Assembly: GCA_041648665.1 (NCBI GenBank)
Contig: JBAZOP010000016.1
Span: forward strand, 1-46,160
Reading direction: 5' to 3'
DNA: 46,160 bases
Source: a bacterium
GTDB lineage: Bacteria; UBA10199; 2-02-FULL-44-16; JAAZCA01
Shown piece after piece: positions 30,620 to 39,959 of the stretch. The notes under the pieces were generated by a model. The model was not told the origin of the DNA. It made no database searches and saw only the letters and a program-made list of their open reading frames with translations. The position numbers were made by a program, and so were the translations under genes. Position 1 is the first letter of the stretch; the number at the start of each line of letters is the position of its first letter.

Positions 30620-31158
30620 TGGGCAAACAGATCCGCATCACCGGCATCAAGGAACTCGCGGAGGATTTCCGCAGACTCGGCGACGCGATGGCCGATACCC
30701 TCGAGGCTGCCGTGCAGGCGGGGGCGCTCATTCCGAGGAACGATGCCCGGGCCCGAGCTCCCTACAAGACGGGTGATTACCGCCGGAAGATCGGCATCGA
30801 AACCGTCGAGAAGACACCGACCCGGTGCGCGGTCGCGATCGGCGTCGACGATGTCCGGGGCCCATGGCTCGAGTTCGGGACGGGGCTCTACGCCGAAGGC
30901 GAAGGCGCGACGAAACAGCCCTACGACATATTCCCGCGTGGACCGGGCTTCGCGGGGTCAGCGTTCCTCTCTCCGGTCGAAGGGGGGAAGATGGCCCTCT
31001 ACTGGAACGGAGCCCCGCACCCGGTCAAGCACGTCCGGCATCCCGGTATCTGCCCGCGTCCGCACTTCCGCCCGGCCATCGACGAGAACGCGGCTGCTAT
31101 CGAGTATGAAATACGGGCAGCACTCGACGCGGCAATCGTGGAGGCGATCCGGTCGTGA
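30619..31158 (+). CDS. Tail completion protein (HK97 gp10-like)
   Basis: 179 aa. IRITGIKELAEDFRRLGDAM, ARARAPYKTGDYRRKIGIE, then VRGPWLEFGTG and a late RPHFRPAIDENAAAIEYEI are the recognisable gp10-like blocks. Between them is a longer than usual insert around 95-140. It caps the tail tube at the neck. Confidence 0.85.
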   Translation: MGKQIRITGIKELAEDFRRLGDAMADTLEAAVQAGALIPRNDARARAPYKTGDYRRKIGIETVEKTPTRCAVAIGVDDVRGPWLEFGTGLYAEGEGATKQPYDIFPRGPGFAGSAFLSPVEGGKMALYWNGAPHPVKHVRHPGICPRPHFRPAIDENAAAIEYEIRAALDAAIVEAIRS

Positions 31159-31544
31159 CGGCCGATCCTACTGCAGCCTACCGGGCCCTCCTCCTCGCGG
31201 ACGTTGCGGTGGCGGCACTCGTGGACGAACGGATCTACTTGCAGCAGCTCCCGCAGGATCCCACCCTGCCCGCGATTCGGTTCCGGCGGGTGAGCCAGGC
31301 CCGGGGCCACCAGGTCCCGACGCGGTTCCCCGTCTACCAGACCGACTGCTGCGCGGCCACCCATATCGAAGCAGAACAGCTCGCGGATGCCGTGGTCGCG
31401 GCAACCCAGCGGGCGAAAACCGTGCAGGACGGCGTCCATATCACGCAGGGGGTGATCGTGAACGAGATCGACCTCTACGATGTCGAACTCGATATGCACG
31501 TCACCCCGGTGGACGTCCGCCTGCACATCATCGAGAGGTCATAG
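31155..31544 (+). CDS. Tail terminator/completion protein (DUF3168-like)
   Basis: 129 aa from GTG 31155 overlapping the upstream stop. AAYRALLLADVAVAALVDER, IYLQQLPQDPTLPAIRFRRV and LDMHVTPVDVRLHIIERS follow the DUF3168/gpU-like pattern. Expected to set tail length end and bind the gp10-like protein. Confidence 0.78.
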   Translation: MTADPTAAYRALLLADVAVAALVDERIYLQQLPQDPTLPAIRFRRVSQARGHQVPTRFPVYQTDCCAATHIEAEQLADAVVAATQRAKTVQDGVHITQGVIVNEIDLYDVELDMHVTPVDVRLHIIERS

Positions 31545-31547
31545 ATC

Positions 31548-32345
31548 ATGGTCTACCAGTCAGGCGTCCAGGACGCCGATGCAGTCCGCCTCGGTTCATG
31601 TAAGATCGAGGTGGGGGCGGATGTCGGGTCCCTCCAGGACTTCGGCATCGCCAAGAACGTGAAGTGGAAAGAGAACATCACGAAGGCCGATATCAAGCCG
31701 GACAATGGCGAACCCATCATGGGCCGCGTGGTCAAGCAGGAAGCCGATATCTCCTTCGACTGGATGGAGCCGGAGTTCTCGAAGATCAACGTGCTCCGGG
31801 GAGGTATCGATACCTACGCTACCGTTGAAGCGGCACCGGTCTCGGTCACGAACGAAGTCGTGGTCCTCGACGATACCGATGCCGTCCGGCTCGAGCATAA
31901 GAACGCCGCGGGAACGGAAGTCGGATCGATTGTCGTCACGGGAGCGGCAGGATCTCCCACCCATACCCGGAACACCGACTACGTGATCTCGGTGGATTCT
32001 GCCGGGTATACCTGTATCGCCCGGATCGGTGGAGCAGGCATCGACGATGGCGCGACGGTTCTCGTGGACTACGCCTATACGCCCGCCAGCAGCAAGACGT
32101 TCTCGACGGGCGGCAAATCCACGCAGACCCCGGTCGTCGTGCGGTTCACGAACACCAATGAGAGCGGCAACGATCTGCAGGTGACCTTCTACAAGACCTA
32201 CTACGAGAGCGGGCTCGAGTTCGCGCATAAGAGCGACGAAGCGACCGAAGAGCTCGTGGTGCCGGTGACCCTGCGGGCGATCCGGGACTCCACGCGCACG
32301 GCAGGCGACCAGCTCCTCGGCATCGTCGACGAGCAGGCGACGTAA
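31548..32345 (+). CDS. Major tail tube protein
   Basis: 265 aa, beta-rich. DAVRLGSCKIEVGADVGSLQ, a KADIKPDNGEPI loop, and a second half ending ELVVPVTLRAIRDSTRTAGD fit siphovirus tube proteins. The central ELD-like segment (about 90-170; TEVGSIVVTGAAGSPTHTRN) looks like an added domain. Directly before the frameshifted tail chaperone, its standard place. Confidence 0.82.
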   Translation: MVYQSGVQDADAVRLGSCKIEVGADVGSLQDFGIAKNVKWKENITKADIKPDNGEPIMGRVVKQEADISFDWMEPEFSKINVLRGGIDTYATVEAAPVSVTNEVVVLDDTDAVRLEHKNAAGTEVGSIVVTGAAGSPTHTRNTDYVISVDSAGYTCIARIGGAGIDDGATVLVDYAYTPASSKTFSTGGKSTQTPVVVRFTNTNESGNDLQVTFYKTYYESGLEFAHKSDEATEELVVPVTLRAIRDSTRTAGDQLLGIVDEQAT

Positions 32346-32355
32346 GGGCGATCCC

Positions 32356-32700
32356 ATGATCCTCAAAGATTTTTCGACGTTCGTCCCCGAACCCGTGATC
32401 GCGAAGATCGGGTCCGGCGTCCACGTCGAGGAGGTCGACATCTCGATCTTCCCGGCGGCGGCATCGCTGCGGCTGATCGACCTGCTCGAGAAGAAGAAGG
32501 GCGAGACCCCGACGCAGGCCGACCTGATCGGCATCGTCGCGGAAGCGGCACACATCCAGAACCCGACGATCACCGAGGAGTGGCTGCTCAAACACTGCAC
32601 GCTCTCGCAGCTCCTCCGGTTCGTGCGGTTCGTCGTGGACCGTGCGCAGGAGCAGATGCAGGATGGCAGGAACGGCGATGCCGGAAAAAACCCGAGTTAG
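32356..32700 (+). CDS. Tail assembly chaperone, short form (G-like)
   Basis: 114 aa in frame 0, stop codon at 32698. Helical (ASLRLIDLLEKKKGETPTQA, ITEEWLLKHCTLSQLLRFVR). In tailed phages this protein and its frameshifted longer form coat the tape measure during tail assembly. The slippery site is seven codons or fewer before the stop. Confidence 0.82.
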   Translation: MILKDFSTFVPEPVIAKIGSGVHVEEVDISIFPAAASLRLIDLLEKKKGETPTQADLIGIVAEAAHIQNPTITEEWLLKHCTLSQLLRFVRFVVDRAQEQMQDGRNGDAGKNPS

Positions 32701-32942
32701 ACGTCGGGCTCATCATCGCCCGCGTGGGCATGATGTACGCGTGGGCCTCGCCGGACTACCTGCTGCACCGCTGCACGCTCGTGCAGATCTTCAGGTTGTA
32801 CGGACACGGGCGGGACTTCGACCGTCTCCGGCGGGGCGAACCGGTACCGGCCTCTTCAGCAGCACCGGCGCCGGTCGCTCCGGACGAGCCGGACCGGACG
32901 GCACTCTATGCCCGGTACGGCGGGATTATCAAGCAGAAGTGA
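32356..32942 (+). CDS. Tail assembly chaperone, -1 frameshift product (GT-like)
   Basis: Reading 112 codons in frame 0 to 32691, shifting back by one at A-AAA-AAC, then 83 more codons from 32691 to 32942, about 195 aa in total. The added part begins PELDVGLIIARVGMMYAWAS and is helical, then proline-rich. The second frame has no start codon with a ribosome site of its own, and it ends 3 bp before the tape measure gene. This is the normal layout of G/GT genes. Confidence 0.78.
32685..32691 (+). promoter_or_regulatory. -1 ribosomal frameshift heptamer A AAA AAC
   Basis: Codons GGA AAA AAC place the heptamer in exact X XXY YYZ register for the upstream frame. A 5-bp stem CCCGA...TCGGG (32691-32708) and a GCCC-GCGT-GGGC hairpin (32718-32729) follow and may stimulate the shift. 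Confidence 0.8.
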
Positions 32943-32945
32943 CGT

Positions 32946-35222
32946 ATGGCCGGTGATTACACCCTCATCCGGAAGATCGGCGTCGAGGTCGTCGGGGACA
33001 TCGAGGGCCTGAAGAAATCCTACGAGGAAGCCATCAAGGATACCGAGCAGATCGCCGGACAGTTCACGGATATCGGCAAGGACCTGATGGCCGTCGGCAA
33101 AGAGTGGTCGACGTGGATCACCGCACCCCTCGCGGCAGCAGGCGCGGCAAGCATCAAACTCGCGAGCGATGCCGAGGAGGTCGACGGCAGGTTCCGCGTC
33201 GCCTTCGGCAGCATGGCCGACGAGGCGGAGGCCTGGGCGACGACGCTCGGCGATTCCGTCGGCCGGGCCACGACGAGCATCAAAGATATGGCCGGGTCCC
33301 TGCAGGCGAGCCTGGTCGCGCTCGGGCTGACCCGGACCGCTGCCGCCGGCCTGTCCGAACAGATCACCGAACTCGCCCTCGACTTCGCGGCCTTCTATAA
33401 CGTCGCTGACGACGACGCGCTCGCCACCCTCCAGAAAGCCGTGCTCGGCGGGACCGAGGCGCTCCGCCGGTACGGCATCGTGCTCACGGACGACGCAATG
33501 AAACAGGAGCTGCTCTCGATGGGCGTCGAGGGCGGCATCGAGAAAGCGACCGAGCTCGAGAAGGCGCAGGCACGCCTCAACCTCATCCTGGCGAAGACGG
33601 CGGACGTGCACGGGGAAGCCGCCAGGAACGCGGGCACGTTCAGCGGGCAGCTGAAAGCCCTGACGGCCGACGTGCAGGAGCAGGCGGAAGCTATCGGGGC
33701 GGAGCTGATGCCGTATGCCCGGCAGCTCGTCGAGATTGTTCGAGATCTCGTGGCACGGTTCGCGAACCTATCGGACGGCACGAAGTCCCTCATCCTCGTG
33801 ACGGCCGCGCTTGCTGCTGCAGTCGGCCCGGTGCTTCTCGTTACGGGATCCCTGATCGAGAGCGTCGGCAAACTCGTGGCAGTCTACAAAGTCTACCAGG
33901 CGACGACGTTCGCGGCGACGGCAGCCACCAAAGGGTTCACGGTTGCGCTCGCGGCGAACCCGGCGGGACTCGTGGCCGTCGGCATCGGGCTCCTCGTGGC
34001 GGCCGTGGTCCCCCTCGCGATCGAGGCGGCGACGGCGACGCGGCGGTTCGACGACCTGAATCGGGAACTCAACGATACCCGGACGATGGCCGCGAAGACG
34101 GGCGACGAGCTCCGGAAGATGGCTGCCGATCTGCGGGCGGCCGCCCGGGACAGCGCGGTCTTCGAGTATCAGGTGAGCGATACTGCCGCAGCGCTCGGCG
34201 CGACGACCGAGACGATCCGGCAGGGCCGGGTGGCCCTCGCCGACCTCGGCGCGCAGTACCTCGAGCAGAAGGCGGATGTCAAAGATTTCGCCGATGCCGT
34301 GACGGCCGAGATGGAGAAGGCCGACCAGGCGTACTACAACCACCAGAACGCCGTGAACAAGCTCACCGACGAGTACGACAAGCTCAAGACGGCGATCGAC
34401 CGGGCCCTCGGCATCGAGGAGGATCTCGACGATCAGAGCCGGACGATCGCGCGGTCGAAGCTCCGGCAGGCCGATGCCGAGGATGCACTCGCGGACGCGA
34501 TCAAAGAGCGGGACGACTTCGAGCGCGAGATGTATGCGACCGACTACAAGACCGTCTCGGACTACGAGGACGCGCAGAAGACGATGGAGATCCTCAAGCG
34601 GAACGTCGCGAAGGCCGACCTCGATCTCGCGGATGCCATCGACGGCGTGAGCGATGCCGAGCGCCGCCGGACCGAACTTGTGGTCGAGCAGAGCGAGGTC
34701 GCCGCAGAGATGGGCACCAAGGATGTGAAAACGGCGCAGACGCGGCTCGAGGAGATCAAGAAGGCCATCGACGAGGAGACCGCGAAGATGCAGGAGTCGA
34801 ACGCGGAGCGCGAACAGCTCCAGGCCCTGCATCTCATGGCGGTGGCAGAAGCCGAGAAGCTCTACGGGGAGACTTCGATGAACAACTGGGCGACGATCAA
34901 GAAGTTCATCGAGGAGAACCCGATCCTCGCGAAGACCTACAACATCGAGTACGACGCGGAAGGAAATGCGTCCTGGACTCCGCCGACGACCACGACCGTG
35001 ACCCTCGCGGTCCCCGAGCTCAAGGGGCTCGAGCTGCCCGCTGCAGCAGCGGGGAATGTGACGGCAGCGAACGGCACGATGACCGGCGGGACCTCGAAGA
35101 ACATCACCGTCACCCAGAACCTCACGATCAACGCACCGACGACCCTCGATCCCGCGATGACGGCAAAACTCCAGCGGCAGAATCTCCAGGACCTCGGCAC
35201 GTCGCTCCAGGGGGTGATATGA
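32946..35222 (+). CDS. Tape measure protein
   Basis: 758 aa. Starts with a tape-measure N-terminal region (GLKKSYEEAIKDTEQIAGQF), has the conserved block FNVADDDAL-like FYNVADDDALATLQKAVLGG, TEALRRYGIVLTD, and two hydrophobic segments (about 278-300 and 335-358). A long coiled coil covers about 440-640. Its length sets tail length; by the usual 1.5 angstrom per residue rule the tail would be about 110 nm, which is an estimate only. The C-terminus is beta/threonine-rich. Confidence 0.9.
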   Translation: MAGDYTLIRKIGVEVVGDIEGLKKSYEEAIKDTEQIAGQFTDIGKDLMAVGKEWSTWITAPLAAAGAASIKLASDAEEVDGRFRVAFGSMADEAEAWATTLGDSVGRATTSIKDMAGSLQASLVALGLTRTAAAGLSEQITELALDFAAFYNVADDDALATLQKAVLGGTEALRRYGIVLTDDAMKQELLSMGVEGGIEKATELEKAQARLNLILAKTADVHGEAARNAGTFSGQLKALTADVQEQAEAIGAELMPYARQLVEIVRDLVARFANLSDGTKSLILVTAALAAAVGPVLLVTGSLIESVGKLVAVYKVYQATTFAATAATKGFTVALAANPAGLVAVGIGLLVAAVVPLAIEAATATRRFDDLNRELNDTRTMAAKTGDELRKMAADLRAAARDSAVFEYQVSDTAAALGATTETIRQGRVALADLGAQYLEQKADVKDFADAVTAEMEKADQAYYNHQNAVNKLTDEYDKLKTAIDRALGIEEDLDDQSRTIARSKLRQADAEDALADAIKERDDFEREMYATDYKTVSDYEDAQKTMEILKRNVAKADLDLADAIDGVSDAERRRTELVVEQSEVAAEMGTKDVKTAQTRLEEIKKAIDEETAKMQESNAEREQLQALHLMAVAEAEKLYGETSMNNWATIKKFIEENPILAKTYNIEYDAEGNASWTPPTTTTVTLAVPELKGLELPAAAAGNVTAANGTMTGGTSKNITVTQNLTINAPTTLDPAMTAKLQRQNLQDLGTSLQGVI

Positions 35223-35223
35223 G

Positions 35224-36078
35224 GTGCTGATTGCCTGGGAAGGTGCGAACGGCACGACTATTGAGTTCCGCGAACCATCGATTATCTTGGAGTCGTGGAC
35301 CGGGTTCGCCGGTCCGGCCCGCACACACCAGACACAGAAAGCAGTCGGGCAGATCGGTTCCTCGCTCCTCGACACACTCTACGAGCAGCGCGAGCTGTCG
35401 ATCCGTGCCGTGCTCGTCGCGGAGACACGGCAGGATCTCTTCGCTATGCGCCGCATCCTGATTGCCGCCCTGATCGGGGAAGGCACGCTCACCTGGACGC
35501 AGGACGACGGGACGGCTTACGTGATCGCCTGTGTCGCGGATTCCGGTACGCCGCGCTTCGTCGGGGATGCCGGCAACCAGAGCACGTTCCACATGAGGTT
35601 CTACCTCGACCTGCTCGCGCCCGATCCTACCTGGTACGATCCCGTCGGGGAAGAGCAGCACATGAACTCGTTCGAGGGGGGCATGACGATCCCGTTCGAG
35701 CTTCCGCTCGACCTCGGCACGGTCGGCGCATCGGCGATCATCCGGAACAAGGGGGATCTCGCTACGCCCGTGCTCATCACGATCACCGGGCCCGTCACCA
35801 ACCCGTCCATCGAGAACCTTACGACAGACCAGACGATCGCGCTCGTGTTGGATATTGCTGCCGGCGAAACCCTCGTGATCTCGACGGTCTATGGCTCGAT
35901 CGCGGCCACGCTCACCGATGCGCTCGGGGTCGAGACGAACGCCATGCGCTATATCACGGTCGACTCCGAGTTCTGGCAGCTCCAGCCGGGCGCGAACGAA
36001 GTTTCGTATGCATCGAGCGGTGAATCGGGGTCCGCCGAAGTCGTGATCGGCTGGCGGCACCGGTACGCGGGAGTGTGA
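35224..36078 (+). CDS. Distal tail protein (Dit-like)
   Basis: 284 aa from GTG 35224 with GGGGGTGATATGAG upstream. The N-terminal domain (ISSLLDTLYEQRELSIRAVL-like SSLLDTLYEQRELSIRAVLV, DLFAMRRILIAALIG) and the C-terminal galectin-like part (FWQLQPGANEVSYASSGES) are typical of siphovirus Dit proteins. Links the tail tube to the hub. Confidence 0.8.
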   Translation: MLIAWEGANGTTIEFREPSIILESWTGFAGPARTHQTQKAVGQIGSSLLDTLYEQRELSIRAVLVAETRQDLFAMRRILIAALIGEGTLTWTQDDGTAYVIACVADSGTPRFVGDAGNQSTFHMRFYLDLLAPDPTWYDPVGEEQHMNSFEGGMTIPFELPLDLGTVGASAIIRNKGDLATPVLITITGPVTNPSIENLTTDQTIALVLDIAAGETLVISTVYGSIAATLTDALGVETNAMRYITVDSEFWQLQPGANEVSYASSGESGSAEVVIGWRHRYAGV

Positions 36079-36081
36079 GCG

Positions 36082-38241
36082 ATGGGCCTCTGCTACGGTA
36101 TCCCGGCCCCGGTCGGCGGCACGACCTCGGCCTACGCCGGGATCGGATACCCATACCTGCTCCCGGCACCCGTCGGCGGAGCGGTCCCGGCAGTCAGCAT
36201 CCCGACGATCACGCTCCCCGCGATCCCGCGGGTCATGGTGCTCGCGGCCGACCATGGGCGGTTGCCCGGGTGGACCCGGGCGCCGGTCATGGTGGTCGTG
36301 GACGGGACGCAGATCGATACGCCGCTCTACGATTTCCCGCTCGAACTCCACCTCTCGGCGGCAGCAGGGATCACGAATACGAACCTTGCAGGGATCCTGA
36401 CCGACCTCGGATCGTCGTCCCTGAAGATCGCCGTCACCGCTGATGACGGCATGACGCAGCACTCTGTCGAGGTCGTGGCATGGGACCCCGTGGCAAAGAC
36501 CGCGACGCTCCGGGTGCGCGTGCCCCTGCTGCCCGCGGGCATCGACACGGCGCTGTATCTCTACCACGACCCGTTGCATGCCGACAACACCAGCTACGTC
36601 GGCGAGACGGGGTCCGATCCGGCGGATGCCGTGATGGCCCGGTATGCCGGGCACGTCGCGTCGACGGCGTGGACGGATGCCGAAACGGCTGCGGCTGCCG
36701 ACAGTCTCGTGACGTATGCCGCCGAACCTTCGCCCCTCTACCCGGTGGCAGCCCTCGACAATTTCCAGTACCTCGCGTGGACGCGGAACTGGCGCCGGCC
36801 CGACGAGTGGGAACTGATCGTCCACCGGTCCGCGACGGGTGCCTATGATCTCGTACCGGGGCAGATGATCATGGTCTCGGTCGACGGCAACCGGCGGCTC
36901 GGCATCATCGAGACCCGCACGCTCCAGATGACGCGGGACGGCAAACCGTCCGAGACCTGGAAAGTGTCGGGAAGGGATCTCGGTGCGCTGCTCGGCGAGA
37001 CCGGGCGGATCGCGCTCGATGCAACGGCGACCGGCGACGGCTACGATGAACGCACGGGCGACGGCGAGACCCTGATGCACCATTTCGTCGACGCGAACGC
37101 GATCAACCCGGCAGACGCCCGGCGCGGCGTGCCGTTCCTGACCCTCGCGGCCAACAACCACCGCGGGTCCTCGTGCACCTATGCCGCACGATTCCAGCAG
37201 CTCGCCGCTATCCTGGAGGAGATCGCGCTCGCGACCGGTCTTGGGTGGAGCGTGCCGTTTGATTTCAGCACGTTCCAGGCAGCCCTCACGGTGCAGCGGG
37301 GCTACGACCGCACGTTCGCGCAGACCGAGAACGCACGGGCCATCTTCTCGACCGTACTCGGCACGGCGCTCGTGACCGGGTATACCGAGAGCACCCGCAC
37401 CCAGACGGTGAACTATCTCGGCGGGCAGGGCGAGGGGGGCGACCGCGAGGTGGTAGCGTATGGCGGGCCAATGGTTCGCAGCATCCAGGACGCCGAGGTG
37501 ACGGCTACCGGAACCGTGACGATCTGGGCGGAGATGGTTCTGCCGTCTGCAGTCGCCTGTCCGGGCCTCACCCGAGAGAACGGGATCCTCGTCCTCGAGG
37601 TGCAGTACAGCGATCCCGCCGATCTTGTGCAGCTGACGGTGATCCTCTCGAGCAGCGGGTCGTGGACCTCGCGGACCTGGTCGCGGGTCCTGACGCAGGC
37701 CACCGATCTCGTTGTCGGGACCGACTACTGCGAGGTGGCGATCCCGCTGGCAGCGTTCTCGGAGCTCTCGGGAACCCTCGATCCGTCGGCCATCTCCTAC
37801 CTCGCCATGGTTGCGGGGAAGGCGGGCACGGACCCGCAGACACTTGCATGGCGGCTGGCCCGCATCGAGTACGATCTCGGCGACGGGATCGGGGTATCCC
37901 GCCGTGAGTCCTTCACAGACGCCCGTGATCTGGCAGAAAGTAACGCCCTGCTCATCAGGGGTGCGCAGCGGGCCGAAGAGGTCACGGGCACGGTCTCGCT
38001 GGAAGCGCAGATCCTCTCCGGCGGCCCCTACACCTACCGCGAGGACTGGGATCTCGGTGATATCGTGCATGTCGAGTATGACGGCGTGGCGAGTCTCGAC
38101 GCCCGAATCGTCCAGGTGCGCGAGGAATGGGATGCGGGGTCCGGCACGACCGTAACGGCAACGCTCGGGACGGAGGCGCCGGACCTCGTGCGAGTCCTGC
38201 GGGCGGTCTCCAGGAAAGCAGACGCAGAGGTACGACGATGA
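36082..38241 (+). CDS. Gp37-like tail hub protein with inserted beta-sandwich domains
   Basis: 719 aa. The N-terminus repeats PAPVGG twice in 30 residues. About 78-185 is a DUF2341-like beta-sandwich (YDFPLELHLSAAAGITNTNL ... ALYLYHDP). The Gp37-like body starts near 215 (LAWTRNWRRPDEWELIVHRS) with IIETRTLQMTRDGKPSETWK and GRDLGALL. A second beta-sandwich is inserted near 465-600, and the body ends with a YREDWDLGDIVHVEYDG block. This protein forms the tail tip. The two insertions are unusual and could bind host glycans. Confidence 0.8.
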   Translation: MGLCYGIPAPVGGTTSAYAGIGYPYLLPAPVGGAVPAVSIPTITLPAIPRVMVLAADHGRLPGWTRAPVMVVVDGTQIDTPLYDFPLELHLSAAAGITNTNLAGILTDLGSSSLKIAVTADDGMTQHSVEVVAWDPVAKTATLRVRVPLLPAGIDTALYLYHDPLHADNTSYVGETGSDPADAVMARYAGHVASTAWTDAETAAAADSLVTYAAEPSPLYPVAALDNFQYLAWTRNWRRPDEWELIVHRSATGAYDLVPGQMIMVSVDGNRRLGIIETRTLQMTRDGKPSETWKVSGRDLGALLGETGRIALDATATGDGYDERTGDGETLMHHFVDANAINPADARRGVPFLTLAANNHRGSSCTYAARFQQLAAILEEIALATGLGWSVPFDFSTFQAALTVQRGYDRTFAQTENARAIFSTVLGTALVTGYTESTRTQTVNYLGGQGEGGDREVVAYGGPMVRSIQDAEVTATGTVTIWAEMVLPSAVACPGLTRENGILVLEVQYSDPADLVQLTVILSSSGSWTSRTWSRVLTQATDLVVGTDYCEVAIPLAAFSELSGTLDPSAISYLAMVAGKAGTDPQTLAWRLARIEYDLGDGIGVSRRESFTDARDLAESNALLIRGAQRAEEVTGTVSLEAQILSGGPYTYREDWDLGDIVHVEYDGVASLDARIVQVREEWDAGSGTTVTATLGTEAPDLVRVLRAVSRKADAEVRR

Positions 38242-39440
38242 CAGAAAACCATGGATTTTTTGGGAGCGCGGTCGGGGACACCCGCGAGTACGACCAGCTG
38301 GCAATGGCCGCGGTCTGGAAGCGGCTGCTCCGTGACGGCGTATTTGAAGGCGTGGATTCCGAACTCGCGGTCTCGGCATCGAGCCCTGCCGGGATGAGCG
38401 TATCACTCGCGACCGGCTGGGCGTGGGTGCAGGGGTACTGGTATGAGAACGATGCAGCCAAGACGCTGACGATCGGGGCGGCGAACCCGACCCTGCCCCG
38501 TATCGACCGCATCATCCTGCGGCTCGACGTGCTCTCGGGCCGGACGGTCGGGGCCGTGGTGCTTGCGGGGACGCCGGCAGCGTCGCCGTCCGCTCCTTCA
38601 CTCACGCAGACTGCTGATACCTGGGAGATCAGTCTCGCGCAGGTGGCCGTGGCAGCAGGAGCGACGTCGATCGTCGCAGGCAACATCACCGACGAACGGT
38701 GGGACGCGACGCTCTGCGGGTATGCCGAACCCCATGCCGTCGGGCTCGAATCGGTCGCGGTGCGGGAGGACAAGGATATGGGGGGTTCGTATACCCTCAC
38801 GAACCTCCCGGCACCGGGGGCCGCGACGGAAGTCGCGACGAAAGGGTATGTGGACGAGATTATCGGAGCGGCGACGAACATCATCGCGGTCTCGGGGAAG
38901 ACCTACCTCTGCGTCAATGCGACGTGGACGGGCAGCGCGTGGAACCGGCTCTCCACAGGATCCCCGGCGTGGGCTATTGAACTGTCCCATTCAGGGGACG
39001 CTATCACGGTCAAGCATGCTGCTGCCGGTGCGAACCCGATCAGCTGGACGGATCTGTACGTCTTCTCGAATGCGTCCGATCTGAAAGTGACGAGCATATC
39101 GGAACGGGTCGGGAGCGCGGGGATCGTGCTGAACCATGTCCTCGATGCGTCAGCTGGTGGCATCAAAGGGGGCATGGTGAACCAGACGGGCAGCCGCGCC
39201 CTGAATTCGTCCTACCAGAACACCGGCGCCGGGGAGCGGACCGTGCAGGTCGGGCTCGACGGCACGGGGAGCGGGTATTTCCAGGCGTGGATCAGCGCAA
39301 ATGGATCGGCCTGGACGATTGCCGCCGGCGGGGCGAACGCCGTCTACAAGGTCGGGACGGTGTTCGTCGTGCCCAGCGGCTACTACTACAAAGTCACCGC
39401 CACGGCGGCAACGCTCGATGCGTGGTGGGAGCGAGGGTAG
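38238..39440 (+). CDS. Baseplate/tail fibre protein (400 aa)
   Basis: ATG 38238 overlaps the hub stop codon. The N-terminal 200 residues (YDQLAMAAVWKRLLRDGVFE, VSLATGWAWVQGYWYEND, PRIDRIILRLD) are typical of siphovirus baseplate proteins that attach fibres. LPAPGAATEVATKGYVDEII is a triple-helix/beta transition often seen in fibres. The C-terminal part (NSSYQNTGAGERTVQVGLDG ... FVVPSGYYYKVT) is a known fibre head pattern. Confidence 0.82.
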   Translation: MTENHGFFGSAVGDTREYDQLAMAAVWKRLLRDGVFEGVDSELAVSASSPAGMSVSLATGWAWVQGYWYENDAAKTLTIGAANPTLPRIDRIILRLDVLSGRTVGAVVLAGTPAASPSAPSLTQTADTWEISLAQVAVAAGATSIVAGNITDERWDATLCGYAEPHAVGLESVAVREDKDMGGSYTLTNLPAPGAATEVATKGYVDEIIGAATNIIAVSGKTYLCVNATWTGSAWNRLSTGSPAWAIELSHSGDAITVKHAAAGANPISWTDLYVFSNASDLKVTSISERVGSAGIVLNHVLDASAGGIKGGMVNQTGSRALNSSYQNTGAGERTVQVGLDGTGSGYFQAWISANGSAWTIAAGGANAVYKVGTVFVVPSGYYYKVTATAATLDAWWERG

Positions 39441-39446
39441 AGAACT

Positions 39447-39959
39447 ATGGTTAACAGTATCATTAACATTCTGGGAGCCCATGTGCGGGCAGTACAGCGA
39501 ACGATTGCAGGAATTCTCTACGACGAACCGGTCGTCCAGATCTCGCAGTCGACCGGGGACGGGGATATCGATATCAACCTCGCGAAGGTTAGAGGGGTCG
39601 CGACGTCCGTTGATGCTGATGGGAACCTTATGATCGGCCTACCGGTCGCGAAGCTCCATTGCTCCAACTCGGGAGCCATTTCCCAGGGTGGGAACTATAC
39701 CTCGACAGCCGAAGATGCTAGCAGGTATTGTCGCATCACGGGCTGGGTATTCTGTGATCGGGCAGGAAGCCTGGAGATTCAGCAGTGTGCGACCGTGAAC
39801 GGAACCTATCGCGCCATCCTCACTGAGGCGACAGTTGCGAGCACCCTCAAGACCTTTAATGTCAACCTGGTCTTGCCCTTTGTTCGCATCAAGTGGACCG
39901 AAGGAGGAGCCGGGGCGACGACAGCTCATGAGATCACGGCATATCTACGGGCGCTATGA
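39447..39959 (+). CDS. Tail fibre-associated protein (170 aa)
   Basis: A hydrophobic N-terminal helix (VNSIINILGAHVRAVQRTIA) leads into DEPVVQISQSTGDGDIDINL and a beta-sandwich with three cysteines. ITAYLRAL at the end. Overlaps the next gene by 4 nt. Likely a fibre component. Confidence 0.68.
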   Translation: MVNSIINILGAHVRAVQRTIAGILYDEPVVQISQSTGDGDIDINLAKVRGVATSVDADGNLMIGLPVAKLHCSNSGAISQGGNYTSTAEDASRYCRITGWVFCDRAGSLEIQQCATVNGTYRAILTEATVASTLKTFNVNLVLPFVRIKWTEGGAGATTAHEITAYLRAL

